Made by a program: the position numbers and the translations under genes | Assembly: GCF_000739915.1 (NCBI RefSeq) | Contig: NZ_BBJT01000009.1 | Location: 62,001 to 126,000, forward strand | Direction: 5' to 3' | DNA length: 64,000 bases | Origin: Paenibacillus chitinolyticus NBRC 15660 | GTDB lineage: Bacteria; Bacillota; Bacilli; Paenibacillales; NBRC-103111 | Notes under the pieces: generated by a model | The model's input: the letters and a program-made list of their open reading frames with translations, nothing else | What the model was told of the DNA's origin: nothing | Databases searched by the model: none | Shown: piece by piece, positions 47,168 through 55,286 of the stretch | Layout: the number at the start of each line of letters is the position of its first letter | Position numbering within the stretch: position 1 is the stretch's first letter

Positions 47168-48007
47168 ATGCATATGCCGAGCAAAAAAATGATAGCCGCG
47201 GCAGCCGGAGTGCTGATGAGCGTTTCGTTCGCGGCAGGCGTTTACGCCGATGACTGGATTCAGAAGGTGACGGCTTACGTCCGCAGCGATTTTAAGGTAG
47301 TCGTGAACGGGACACCGGCCAATTTGAGCAGCCCGGTTCTTATTTACGACAACAACAGCTATCTGCCGCTTAAGGAGATCGCTTCGCGCCTTAACGCGAA
47401 CGTAAACTGGCAGGATTCCAACCAGACGATCTACGTGAATACCCGGTTGTATCCGCAGCAGCCTGAAACGGGCGATGTCGTATACGACGAGATCATACTG
47501 GAAAATCCGACCGCATACATCATGAAATATTTAGGCGGGGATTATCCGGTGCTCGTGACGCTCAGCAAAGGGATGTACTACCGGCAGAGCGACGTTCAGA
47601 AGATGGGCATGGATACGAAGGGTCTCCGGAAAGCCAAAGAAAAGTACACGGGAGAGATCTATATCAATGAGACGGAACTCCGGAAGGTTTGGAAAGAAAA
47701 TCCGATCCTCACATACGGGGAGGAAATGCCTCCGATTATTGCCGGGGAGAAGGATGATTTCAAAATCCGCGCCATTCGGGGATACGTGAAAGACATGTCG
47801 AACTACAAAATCGGCGATACGTACTATTTTCACAATCCGATTTTTATCGAGAAGCTTGAAGAGGCCAATACGTACCGGTATCTGCTGACGGAAAACGGCC
47901 AGTATTATCAGGTTAACCTGAAACTGACCGAGATGCAGAAAGATCTTTATATCGTAGGAAGCTCTTCCAAACAACTGCTGGGCAAAACCGCCGTAGACCC
48001 GTATTGA
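47168..48007 (+). CDS. Secreted protein with a copper amine oxidase N-terminal-like domain
   Basis: This 279-residue product has a signal peptide (about 1-27, ending FAAGVYADD). The repeat domain common in Paenibacillus secreted proteins follows (VVVNGTPANLSSPVLIYDNNSYLPLKEIASRLNANVNW, in part, about residues 43-85). The C-terminal 190 residues are beta-rich with no known motif. This domain is thought to mediate extracellular binding, not amine oxidation. AAAAGGAG precedes ATG 47168. Confidence 0.75.
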   Translation: MHMPSKKMIAAAAGVLMSVSFAAGVYADDWIQKVTAYVRSDFKVVVNGTPANLSSPVLIYDNNSYLPLKEIASRLNANVNWQDSNQTIYVNTRLYPQQPETGDVVYDEIILENPTAYIMKYLGGDYPVLVTLSKGMYYRQSDVQKMGMDTKGLRKAKEKYTGEIYINETELRKVWKENPILTYGEEMPPIIAGEKDDFKIRAIRGYVKDMSNYKIGDTYYFHNPIFIEKLEEANTYRYLLTENGQYYQVNLKLTEMQKDLYIVGSSSKQLLGKTAVDPY

Positions 48008-48232
48008 TGACGGTAACGAATTCACCGGCCGGAGTTTAAGATTAAGGCCGTGCCTGCTTGCAGTAGAAGATGGCGATTTCTTTGTTTGAAAGGCCGTCCG
48101 CGATTTTGGGGTTTATGGCGGTCGTGCCGCTCGCCGTCGGTTCGGCCATCTTGCAGCCGAGTGAGAACAAGGCGAGAATGTAGGCGGCAATTGGTTTAAT
48201 CAAGTTTAAACATGATACGCGGCATACCCAAA

Positions 48233-48286
48233 AAAGACGTTCTTTTCCCGACAATAAAAATTGATGGGAAAAGAGCGTTATTTTTG
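48233..48286 (+). terminator. Terminator in the otherwise empty 48.0-48.4 kb gap
   Basis: GACGTTCTTTTCCC pairs with GGGAAAAGAGCGTT (one G-U), followed by a T-rich stretch at 48279-48286. It may serve the gene ending at 48007. The remaining gap, 48008-48419, has only short frames without ribosome sites. Confidence 0.7.
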
Positions 48287-48419
48287 TTCGGAATTCGGGT
48301 AAAAAATTGTCAATATCCAAGTTGCGAAAACATATGAATCATAATAAGATAAAGTAAACTTAGAGTTGTCTGAAATTTCTGTCAAAACAGCCAATCGAAG
48401 TCTTCGGGAGGGGATTGCC

Positions 48420-49016
48420 GTGAGCAAAAATCACGAAGTCGAATACTGCAATCTGGAATTAAGATTCGACCGCCGGCTCATCCGGCAGTTTATTAAAGCC
48501 TTGATTCAAGAGGGATATTCCCTTTATTGGAACGAAAACGACCACCAGTTTGTCATTTCTATCCGCTCCGGAAGAAAACTAGTCAAGCTGAAATTCGAAC
48601 GCATAGGCGAACGGTATAAAATCGTCGGCAACTATTCTTTTAAAGATGAGAAGCTTGCCGAAATGATGGAAAAACTGATTGGAGACACACGGGGGCATGC
48701 AGTCGTCAAGCGGTTCAAAGACCGTCAGATCCTGATCGAGAACATCATGTTCGGCGAAATCATCCGCATGGTCGAAATTTCGGGAATCGAACATAAAGTG
48801 CTGTTTCAGAAAGAACCTGTCGTTACATTCGAGGAAATGCTTCTAGCTTTTCGCTCCAGGCGTATCGAGGAACGGATTCCCGTCCTGCGGCTTGAGCTTG
48901 ACTATGAGCTGGCCGTGCTGAACGAAGCGATTCAGAAGGGTGACGTTCAAGCTGTCGTCGATTCCAAAGAGAAGTTGACCGAACTGCGCCAAGAGATGAT
49001 TCTGCTTGAAATGTAA
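48420..49016 (+). CDS. Conserved hypothetical protein, 198 residues
   Basis: GTG 48420 follows GGGAGGGG. The product starts VSKNHEVEYCNLELRFDRRL and has alternating strands (QFVISIRSGRKLVKLKFERIG). A long helical C-terminus follows, about 150-198 (LRLELDYELAVLNEAIQKGD, then LTELRQEMILLEM). It has no signal peptide or membrane span. A similar helical tail occurs in other small Paenibacillus proteins, but I do not recognise a function. It ends 197 bases before the kinase operon start. Confidence 0.6.
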   Translation: MSKNHEVEYCNLELRFDRRLIRQFIKALIQEGYSLYWNENDHQFVISIRSGRKLVKLKFERIGERYKIVGNYSFKDEKLAEMMEKLIGDTRGHAVVKRFKDRQILIENIMFGEIIRMVEISGIEHKVLFQKEPVVTFEEMLLAFRSRRIEERIPVLRLELDYELAVLNEAIQKGDVQAVVDSKEKLTELRQEMILLEM

Positions 49017-49066
49017 CGGTCCGCAACGGGCGTTTATCCGAAATATAGGGGTTGTGGAAAATATTG

Positions 49067-49095
49067 TTGTCAGGACGGTCCGGGTGTGCTATCTT
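49067..49095 (+). promoter_or_regulatory. Promoter of the Tad-like operon
   Basis: TTGTCA (49067-49072), a 17-base spacer and TATCTT (49090-49095). It precedes the leader terminator and the kinase gene. Confidence 0.6.
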
Positions 49096-49126
49096 AAAAA
49101 AAGAACAGAATGAACCGGTGCGGAAG

Positions 49127-49171
49127 AACCGCCCATGAGTGTGCTTAAGTGCATGCCGTGGGCGGTTTTTT
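49127..49171 (+). terminator. Leader terminator (possible attenuator) before the kinase gene
   Basis: AACCGCCCATG (49127-49137) pairs over 11 bases with CGTGGGCGGTT (49157-49167), then T6. It lies after the promoter and 43 bases before the kinase start, too close for another promoter to fit after it. A small competing stem, GCGG/CCGC (about 49120-49133), could sequester its left arm. This supports regulated read-through, though it might instead be the terminator of the preceding gene. Confidence 0.65.
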
Positions 49172-49213
49172 GTGCTGTGCCGGGAAAAAACAGCAAAAGG
49201 AGAGACGGCAGCG

Positions 49214-50713
49214 GTGAAACCCGATCCAGGCCGGCTGTATGAGGGAGATATTCTCGGCAGCCGCTACAGAATCGTTTCAACCGTCGGCAGAGGCGGCATG
49301 GGAACCGTATATCTGGCCGAAGATTTGAAACTGAAAGGAAAGCGTTGGGCGGTCAAGGAGATTCTTCAGCAGGTGCAGGATTATCAGCGGTTCGTAGACG
49401 AAGCGGAAATGCTCATCCGCCTTCATCATGCTCATTTGCCGGGCATTGTTGATTATTTTCCCCCGGACGATGAAGGCTTCAGCTACCTGGTGATGGATTA
49501 TATCGCAGGGGAGACGCTGGCCGAGCGATTTAGCCGCACGGGCGGACAAGTGGGAGTTGCGGCTGCGGTGAATTACGCGCTGCAGCTTTGCGATCTGTTC
49601 CACTATCTCCATGACGAGCTGCCGGTTCCGATGATCTATCGCGATCTGAAGCCTTCCAACATTATGATCGACGGCCAGGAACAAGTCAGGCTGATCGATT
49701 TCGGTATTGCCCGGCATTTCAAAAGCGGCGGACAAGCGGATACGGTTCAGATAGGAACCGTCGGTTTTGCCGCTCCGGAGCAGTTTCAGCAGCTTCAAAC
49801 CGACCGCAGGACCGATCTGTATTCGCTGGGCGCGGTGCTGTACTACCTTCTGAGCGGAGGGAAGTATCCGCATTCCTTCGGCGTCCCGCTCGCGGGGTTG
49901 AATGAGGAAGTCCCGCACAGCTTGTCCGTCATCATCGAAAAGCTGCTGGAACACGATCCGGACCACCGCTATCCGAACGCAAGAGAGCTGCGGGAAGCGC
50001 TGAGCGGGGTTTACGCGGCTTTGCGCGGCGGGGAGGGGCCGTCCGCCCGTTCCGGCGGGTTTCTCGGCCCGGTTGTGATCGCGGTCTGCGGGACGGGACG
50101 CGGCGTGGGGTGCACGCATACGGCCGTTCTGCTGGCCCATTTCCTTGCGCGTAAACGCCGTACCGTGGTGTTGGCTGAGGCGAATGCGTCGGGCCATTTC
50201 AGCCGCATCGAGGCCGTGTACGAAGGCTCGGACGGGCCCCTTTGCGGCAGCGCCGCATTCGACTTGAGGGGAGTACGGTATGCGAAAGCGGGCGACGGGC
50301 TGGACATGATCGGGACTTTGTCCGGATCGTACGATTTTGTCGTCCTGGATCTCGGAAGCTACGACGAAACGGAATGGTTCGGGGAGTTTATGCGCGCCGC
50401 CGTCCAGGTCGTCGTTGGTACGGGCTGTGAATGGAAGCGCCGGGACATCGCAGCGTTCTTCCGCAGCCATCCCGTACCGGAGCCAGCCAAGCGCAGCTTG
50501 TTCGTGCCGCTTGCGTCCGCACAGATGCTAAGGGATATCCGCCGTATGCTGCCGGACGTGCGGCTGATCGGCCTGCCGGCGCATGCGGACCCGTTCTGCC
50601 ATCAGCAGGAGACGGCCGAGCTGCTCGACGGATGGCTGGGGCTCCCGGAAGCGCGCACGCAGGGGGCCGGCCCGTTTATGCGCAGATGGTTCCGCGCGCG
50701 AGCGCCGAAATAA
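49214..50713 (+). CDS. Serine/threonine protein kinase fused to a degenerate ParA-like domain
   Basis: From GTG 49214, preceded by AAAGGAGAG, the product is 499 residues. The kinase part (about 17-270) has GRGGMG (25-30), Lys48 in AVKEI, the catalytic YRDLKPSN (Asp144) and DFG at 162-164. GTVGFAAPEQ forms the activation/P+1 region. A ParA/MinD-like fold follows at about 285-490: VVIAVCGTGRGVGCTHTAV where a P-loop should be (the lysine is replaced by cysteine), then YDFVVLDLGSYDE as its Walker B-like strand. Hanks-type kinases usually carry extracellular PASTA repeats; none is seen. It begins a ten-gene operon with Tad-like proteins, so it may phosphorylate or gate that machine. Confidence 0.85.
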   Translation: MKPDPGRLYEGDILGSRYRIVSTVGRGGMGTVYLAEDLKLKGKRWAVKEILQQVQDYQRFVDEAEMLIRLHHAHLPGIVDYFPPDDEGFSYLVMDYIAGETLAERFSRTGGQVGVAAAVNYALQLCDLFHYLHDELPVPMIYRDLKPSNIMIDGQEQVRLIDFGIARHFKSGGQADTVQIGTVGFAAPEQFQQLQTDRRTDLYSLGAVLYYLLSGGKYPHSFGVPLAGLNEEVPHSLSVIIEKLLEHDPDHRYPNARELREALSGVYAALRGGEGPSARSGGFLGPVVIAVCGTGRGVGCTHTAVLLAHFLARKRRTVVLAEANASGHFSRIEAVYEGSDGPLCGSAAFDLRGVRYAKAGDGLDMIGTLSGSYDFVVLDLGSYDETEWFGEFMRAAVQVVVGTGCEWKRRDIAAFFRSHPVPEPAKRSLFVPLASAQMLRDIRRMLPDVRLIGLPAHADPFCHQQETAELLDGWLGLPEARTQGAGPFMRRWFRARAPK

Positions 50714-50729
50714 TGAAAGGAGAGAGAAC

Positions 50730-51809
50730 GTGTCCATTATCCGCCAGCGAACGAAACATCTGATCTACTCGGGCCTGATAGGTGCCTTAACCGCAGGACT
50801 TCTTGCTTCGGGGGGATTTGTTTATACGGGGCTTCAGCATCGTAAAAAGCTCACCGAGCTGGAGTATCGTTACCAGGCCGACCTGTCGGAGGCTAAATCT
50901 TCATCGGCCAACACCGAAAGAAGGAAGGTAGTTGTGTTAACCCGGGATATCGAAGCGGGAACAAGGCTTGGAGACGAAGACATTAAGTATCTGGAAATGA
51001 ATGCGGCCGATGCGCCTGTTGGGTCGGATCTTGATCTGCGGCAGGTCGCCGGCAGGACGTTCAAGCTTGCGGGCGTTAAAAACACGCCCGTACTGGCTTC
51101 CATGCTGTATGAAGAAGGCATGCTGGCCAAAGATGTCCGTCAGGAGGAGTTCAACGTAATCGGGCTGCCGAGTCTGCTGAAGAAAGACGATTTCGTCGAT
51201 GTGCGCATCAGCTTTCCGACCGGTCAGGATTATATCGTACTGGCCAAGAAAAGAGTGGACAACGTCTCGGAAGGCACAGTGTGGCTTAAGCTCAGCGAGA
51301 GGGAGATTCTCGATATGTCGAGCGCCGTTGTCGACGCCTATCTTCATGGAGCGAAGCTCTATTCGCTTCCTTATGTGGATCCCCAGATGCAGGACAAAGC
51401 CGAGCCTACTTACCCGGTCAACGCCAAGGTGCTTGAGCTGATCCGCACGGACCCGAATGTGCTGGAGACGGCTAAGCTGGAACTGATGAAAAGTATGAGG
51501 CAACTGCTGGACAAAGATCTGCAGAATATGGACGATGCTTCGAAGCAGAAAATAAACGCCGGTATAAGCTCCGGCCGAACAGGCGGTAATCCGGCCGGAA
51601 TTGGCGCCGTTCAGGGAGAGGAGCCCCCTTCGGGCTTCGGGCCTTCTACCCGGCCGCCCGCCAAACCTGAGGCGAAACCGGGCGGCTACTCGCCCGGTAC
51701 AAGCGGATCACCAGAGAAAATGCCGACGGAAAACGCCGGGCCCGAAACGCCTCCTTCTGAAATCAGGGAGAGGCAGGAAGATATTTTCCGGGAAGTGGTA
51801 CAGCCATGA
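50730..51809 (+). CDS. SAF-domain membrane protein, CpaB/RcpC-like
   Basis: GTG 50730 follows AAAGGAGAGAG and gives 359 residues. One N-terminal span (about 14-32) is followed by a SAF/beta-clip domain, with VVVLTRDIEAGTRLGDEDIK (residues about 66-85). A second beta domain has FVDVRISFPTGQDYIVLAKK. A Pro/Gly/Ser/Glu-rich tail (about 275-345) follows. CpaB/RcpC proteins with this order sit in the Tad secretion channel. It is 16 bases after the kinase gene. Confidence 0.78.
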   Translation: MSIIRQRTKHLIYSGLIGALTAGLLASGGFVYTGLQHRKKLTELEYRYQADLSEAKSSSANTERRKVVVLTRDIEAGTRLGDEDIKYLEMNAADAPVGSDLDLRQVAGRTFKLAGVKNTPVLASMLYEEGMLAKDVRQEEFNVIGLPSLLKKDDFVDVRISFPTGQDYIVLAKKRVDNVSEGTVWLKLSEREILDMSSAVVDAYLHGAKLYSLPYVDPQMQDKAEPTYPVNAKVLELIRTDPNVLETAKLELMKSMRQLLDKDLQNMDDASKQKINAGISSGRTGGNPAGIGAVQGEEPPSGFGPSTRPPAKPEAKPGGYSPGTSGSPEKMPTENAGPETPPSEIRERQEDIFREVVQP

Positions 51810-51840
51810 TCCGCCCGGCTCATAGAGGAGAGATACACCG

Positions 51841-52548
51841 ATGAAGCTGCTTTGCGTTGGAGCGAAGGAACATAGTGACCTGCTGCTCGGCATTGGCCGA
51901 TTGGCGGCAGTGGGGGGAAGACGCGTACTGCTTATTGACGGAACGTCATCCCGCAGGCTAAGCTGCCTCGTCGCCCAAGGACTTGAACCTGAACTGGTTC
52001 AGTATGATGAAATTGATGTGGCCTGCCATTTCGCCAGCTTGGATGCAGCCTTGGAGCATACCGCCGCAAGCGGATCGGTTTTAGAAGAATACGACATCGT
52101 GATGGTGGATACGGACCGGGCTGACTTTCCGGGGGCCGCAGGCGCTTATCCGTTCGAAGGTCTCTTCCTGACAACGGCCTACGATAAATATACGATTCGG
52201 AGAACGGCGGAACTGATCTGTTCATTGAATGATGTCTGCCAGGTGAACACCCTTACAAGTACGGTTATCATACGGGATGCGGTGGAATGCGGCATTGACG
52301 AAGCGTATGTGGATAAGGTGCTGGCTCCGCTGCCGTTCATAACGCCTGATGAATACCATAAGCTGCCGTTCGATGAAGTGGACCTCGCCGTACGCATAGA
52401 CAGTGAGTACCAGGGGAAGGTCGGAATCAGGCGCATGTCCAGAGCGTACAGGAATGTGCTGCTGGCTGTTGCGAACGAAATAACCGGAGAGGACAGAGCA
52501 GTTCTCAAACGGATCATCAAACAAGCCATGAGGAGGAAAACAGGATGA
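51841..52548 (+). CDS. ParA/CpaE-like protein without a P-loop
   Basis: This 235-residue protein has the strand order of MinD/CpaE proteins: MKLLCVGAKEHSDLLLGIGR at the start, RVLLIDGTSS, then EYDIVMVDTDRADFPGAAG. The nucleotide-binding loop is absent; no GK[ST] motif is present. CpaE proteins of Tad systems are often such degenerate ATPases that help localise the machine. ATG 51841 follows AGAGGAG. It overlaps the next gene by four bases (ATGA). Confidence 0.65.
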   Translation: MKLLCVGAKEHSDLLLGIGRLAAVGGRRVLLIDGTSSRRLSCLVAQGLEPELVQYDEIDVACHFASLDAALEHTAASGSVLEEYDIVMVDTDRADFPGAAGAYPFEGLFLTTAYDKYTIRRTAELICSLNDVCQVNTLTSTVIIRDAVECGIDEAYVDKVLAPLPFITPDEYHKLPFDEVDLAVRIDSEYQGKVGIRRMSRAYRNVLLAVANEITGEDRAVLKRIIKQAMRRKTG

Positions 52549-53375
52549 GTCAAGTAGCGTTTTGGGCGCCCGTACGGGGGCATGGAGCCGCAACATCGAA
52601 TGTGCTCGCGGTCTCTACGATGATCGCGCTCGATTATTACGCGCGGATTATGATTACGCATACGAAAAGAACAAGAACGGCGCTGGAAAACGCCTTCGGT
52701 CGGCCTTCTTCGGACGGCAATCTGCTGTCGTTCAGCGAGTACGGGCTGGATGCGCTGGAACGGCTGCTTCAAAGCGACAAGATGATGCCCGAGACGATCC
52801 AAGATTACACAAAACCGATTGTCAAGGACAGGCTGGATCTGCTTCCCGGTTCGAGGAAGCCGCTTGCGGACCCGGATTGTTTCCGGGAAGAAACACTGCC
52901 GTACATCGTAAACAGTGCCAGCCGATACTATGACCTTACCTTTGTTGATGTCGGAGACGGGTATAAGGAAGACAGCACGGAGGTTATTCTGCGTAATTCG
53001 GATCTGATCGTCGTCAATCTCAGTCAGAACCTTGAGCTGCTGGAGCGCTATTTCAACAAGGAACTTTGGACGGAATCTCTGCAAAATAAACCGCTTCTCC
53101 TCGTGTTGGGCGATTATGACGGAAACTCCCGTTTTAATGCCGTTAATTTGGCCCGGAAATTCAAATGGCGGCAGCCGATCTATACCGTCCCGCACTGCAC
53201 CGGTTATTTGGATGCCTGCTGCGATAAAAATGTGCTTGAGTTTTTTTTGAGGAGCCGAAATGCGGGCCCGGGTCATTCTTCGTACGCATTCATTACGGAG
53301 ATCAGGAAGTTGACCAAGGCTCTTCTTGAGCGGCTGGGCCTGGATTCGAAGCTTATGCAGGAAAGGGGAGCCTAG
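52545..53375 (+). CDS. Second ParA/CpaE-like protein with altered P-loop
   Basis: This 276-residue protein begins MSQVAFWAPVRGHGAATSNV, where the P-loop should be but lysine is missing. Later come RYYDLTFVDVGDGYKED (Walker B-like) and NSDLIVVNLSQNLELLERYF. The layout is MinD/CpaE-like, probably unable to bind ATP normally. The start overlaps the previous stop, showing translational coupling. Confidence 0.65.
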   Translation: MSQVAFWAPVRGHGAATSNVLAVSTMIALDYYARIMITHTKRTRTALENAFGRPSSDGNLLSFSEYGLDALERLLQSDKMMPETIQDYTKPIVKDRLDLLPGSRKPLADPDCFREETLPYIVNSASRYYDLTFVDVGDGYKEDSTEVILRNSDLIVVNLSQNLELLERYFNKELWTESLQNKPLLLVLGDYDGNSRFNAVNLARKFKWRQPIYTVPHCTGYLDACCDKNVLEFFLRSRNAGPGHSSYAFITEIRKLTKALLERLGLDSKLMQERGA

Positions 53376-53381
53376 CCCTCC

Positions 53382-55286
53382 ATGCCCACGGACAGGTTAA
53401 ATCTCGCTTTGATACTCATAGTGGCAGTTTTTGCGGCAGTGTGGTTCTTTGCCAAAACGGGAGGCTGGCGCGTCAGAACTTCCGCTTCGCAAACCGCAAA
53501 AAATTACTCTATTGAGGCAATGACTGCCTTCATTAAAGAAGCTTTTGCCGAGATAACGGCGGGCGGGGGCAGCGAACTCCGGTTGTCCGAGGAGGAATAC
53601 CGGCGCAGCCGAAACAAAAGACTTCAGCTGAAAAGGGCTCTGAAGGGCTGCGGACACGGTGATCTGAAGGACAAACGATACGTAAAATCCGTCATGATGG
53701 ACCTGCTGACCGGCGTTAACGGACTTGGCGGAACAACGATTCACCACTCTCTGCCTTTTCATAAGCCCGAGCAGCTCACGGCACAGGACCGGTTTGACAT
53801 TCTGCTTCATCTCTATCGGAAAAAGTACGGTTACGACGGCCTTCATGAATTAATCCGGAAGCATAAACTGGATGCCGTTAAACATGTGATTGAAGACGGC
53901 CGCACACCTTCTTATATCGTAACGGCGGAGGAGATTGCGCATGTATTCCGCAAGGAAGCCGGACTGTTGTCGTTTCAGGATAAGCTGGAAATCGTCGTGC
54001 AGCGGATCTATCAGCATTACAAAGGCTTCGGCGTGATCGATGCCATCCGCGAGATGCGCATCGACGGTGTGTCGGGAGGAGTTTCCGGTGCGCTTCCGGA
54101 CAGTGCCGGGTATCGCGGAGCTCCGCTTGCAGAGAGAGAGGCTGACGGAAATCACCGGTATAAGAAAGAAAGCACGTCTTACGATAGCGTTTGGATTTTC
54201 TACCGGGGAAAACCCATCCACTTTTCGTTCCTAAGTTTCGGCAGCAGCGAAGAGCTGCGGCGGGTCTGTCAAAACATCTACAAATATAATTATCCGGGTC
54301 AGCTTTCCGAAACGAACGGCTATAAAGTGAACGATATGAAGGACGGATCCCGTGTCGTTGTGGTCCGGCCTCCCTTTTCGGAATCCTGGGCGTTTTTCGT
54401 CCGTAAGTTCGATCTGCCCAACGCTACGCTGGATCAGCTTGTCCATGGGGGCAATGCCGGGCTGGCTGTGGAACTCATTCGTCACCTTATCAAAGGCTGC
54501 CGGATAACGGCCGTGACGGGTGCACAGGGCAGCGGGAAAACAACCCTGCTCATGGCTATGGTCCAATCCATTTCCGCGACCTTGACGCTTCGCGTACAAG
54601 AAATGGCGTACGAACTGCATCTGAGGAATTTATACCCGCAGCGCAACATCTTAAGTTTCCGGGAGACGGATCACATTACGGGACAGCAGGGTCTTGACGT
54701 GCAGAAAAAAACGGACGGAGCCGTGCATATCCTAGGGGAAGTGGCGACAGACACGGTTGCCGCCTGGATGATTCAGATGGCCCAGGTAGCCAGCTTGTTC
54801 ACTCTTTTTACTCATCATGCCAAAACGTTTGCCAGTCTGATCGACTCGCTTCGTAACTCTTTGCTCAAAACGGGAATGTTCCAAGATGAAGTCATGGCCG
54901 AAAAGCAGGTTATCCGCGTGATTCATTTTGACATTCATCTGCGTAAAAGTGCCGACGGAACGCGTTTTATAGAACGGATAACGGAATGCGTCCCTCTGGA
55001 TAGCGATTTATATCCGAGCGAAAAAGCGGGCATGACCGACAAGGATAAAGTTGAACTCCCGGGCTTTCTGGACGATGCCTCCGAATTTTTTCGGAGGACA
55101 ACGGACCGCAAACTTTACGAACAACGAAACATTGTGGAATACCGGGACGGTGCCTACCGGGTTTGTCGGCCGATCAGTCTCCGCAATACCGAGGAAATGC
55201 TGGATCATATGACACCCGCGGATGCCCAGGCATTCGAAAGATTTTTGGAAACGCATTGGGGAGGCGATGTTATTGCCGCTTCGTGA
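53382..55286 (+). CDS. TadA/CpaF-like secretion ATPase with an N-terminal membrane anchor
   Basis: This 634-residue protein has an N-terminal span (about 7-24, LALILIVAVFAAVWFF). A large N-domain (about 40-340) follows, then a secretion ATPase core with the P-loop GAQGSGKTT (380-388, Lys386). The Walker B-like region is GAVHILGEVATD and the His-box FTHHAKTFASLIDSLR. CpaF/TadA usually powers pilin assembly and is soluble; the membrane span is unusual. The usual Arg in VGEVR is replaced (EVATD). ATG 53382 is seven bases after the previous stop. Confidence 0.82.
   Translation: MPTDRLNLALILIVAVFAAVWFFAKTGGWRVRTSASQTAKNYSIEAMTAFIKEAFAEITAGGGSELRLSEEEYRRSRNKRLQLKRALKGCGHGDLKDKRYVKSVMMDLLTGVNGLGGTTIHHSLPFHKPEQLTAQDRFDILLHLYRKKYGYDGLHELIRKHKLDAVKHVIEDGRTPSYIVTAEEIAHVFRKEAGLLSFQDKLEIVVQRIYQHYKGFGVIDAIREMRIDGVSGGVSGALPDSAGYRGAPLAEREADGNHRYKKESTSYDSVWIFYRGKPIHFSFLSFGSSEELRRVCQNIYKYNYPGQLSETNGYKVNDMKDGSRVVVVRPPFSESWAFFVRKFDLPNATLDQLVHGGNAGLAVELIRHLIKGCRITAVTGAQGSGKTTLLMAMVQSISATLTLRVQEMAYELHLRNLYPQRNILSFRETDHITGQQGLDVQKKTDGAVHILGEVATDTVAAWMIQMAQVASLFTLFTHHAKTFASLIDSLRNSLLKTGMFQDEVMAEKQVIRVIHFDIHLRKSADGTRFIERITECVPLDSDLYPSEKAGMTDKDKVELPGFLDDASEFFRRTTDRKLYEQRNIVEYRDGAYRVCRPISLRNTEEMLDHMTPADAQAFERFLETHWGGDVIAAS

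Noticed and set aside
48042-48320. 92-codon frame on the minus strand in the 48.0-48.4 kb gap
   Set aside because: It crosses a clear terminator hairpin and has no convincing ribosome site or family.
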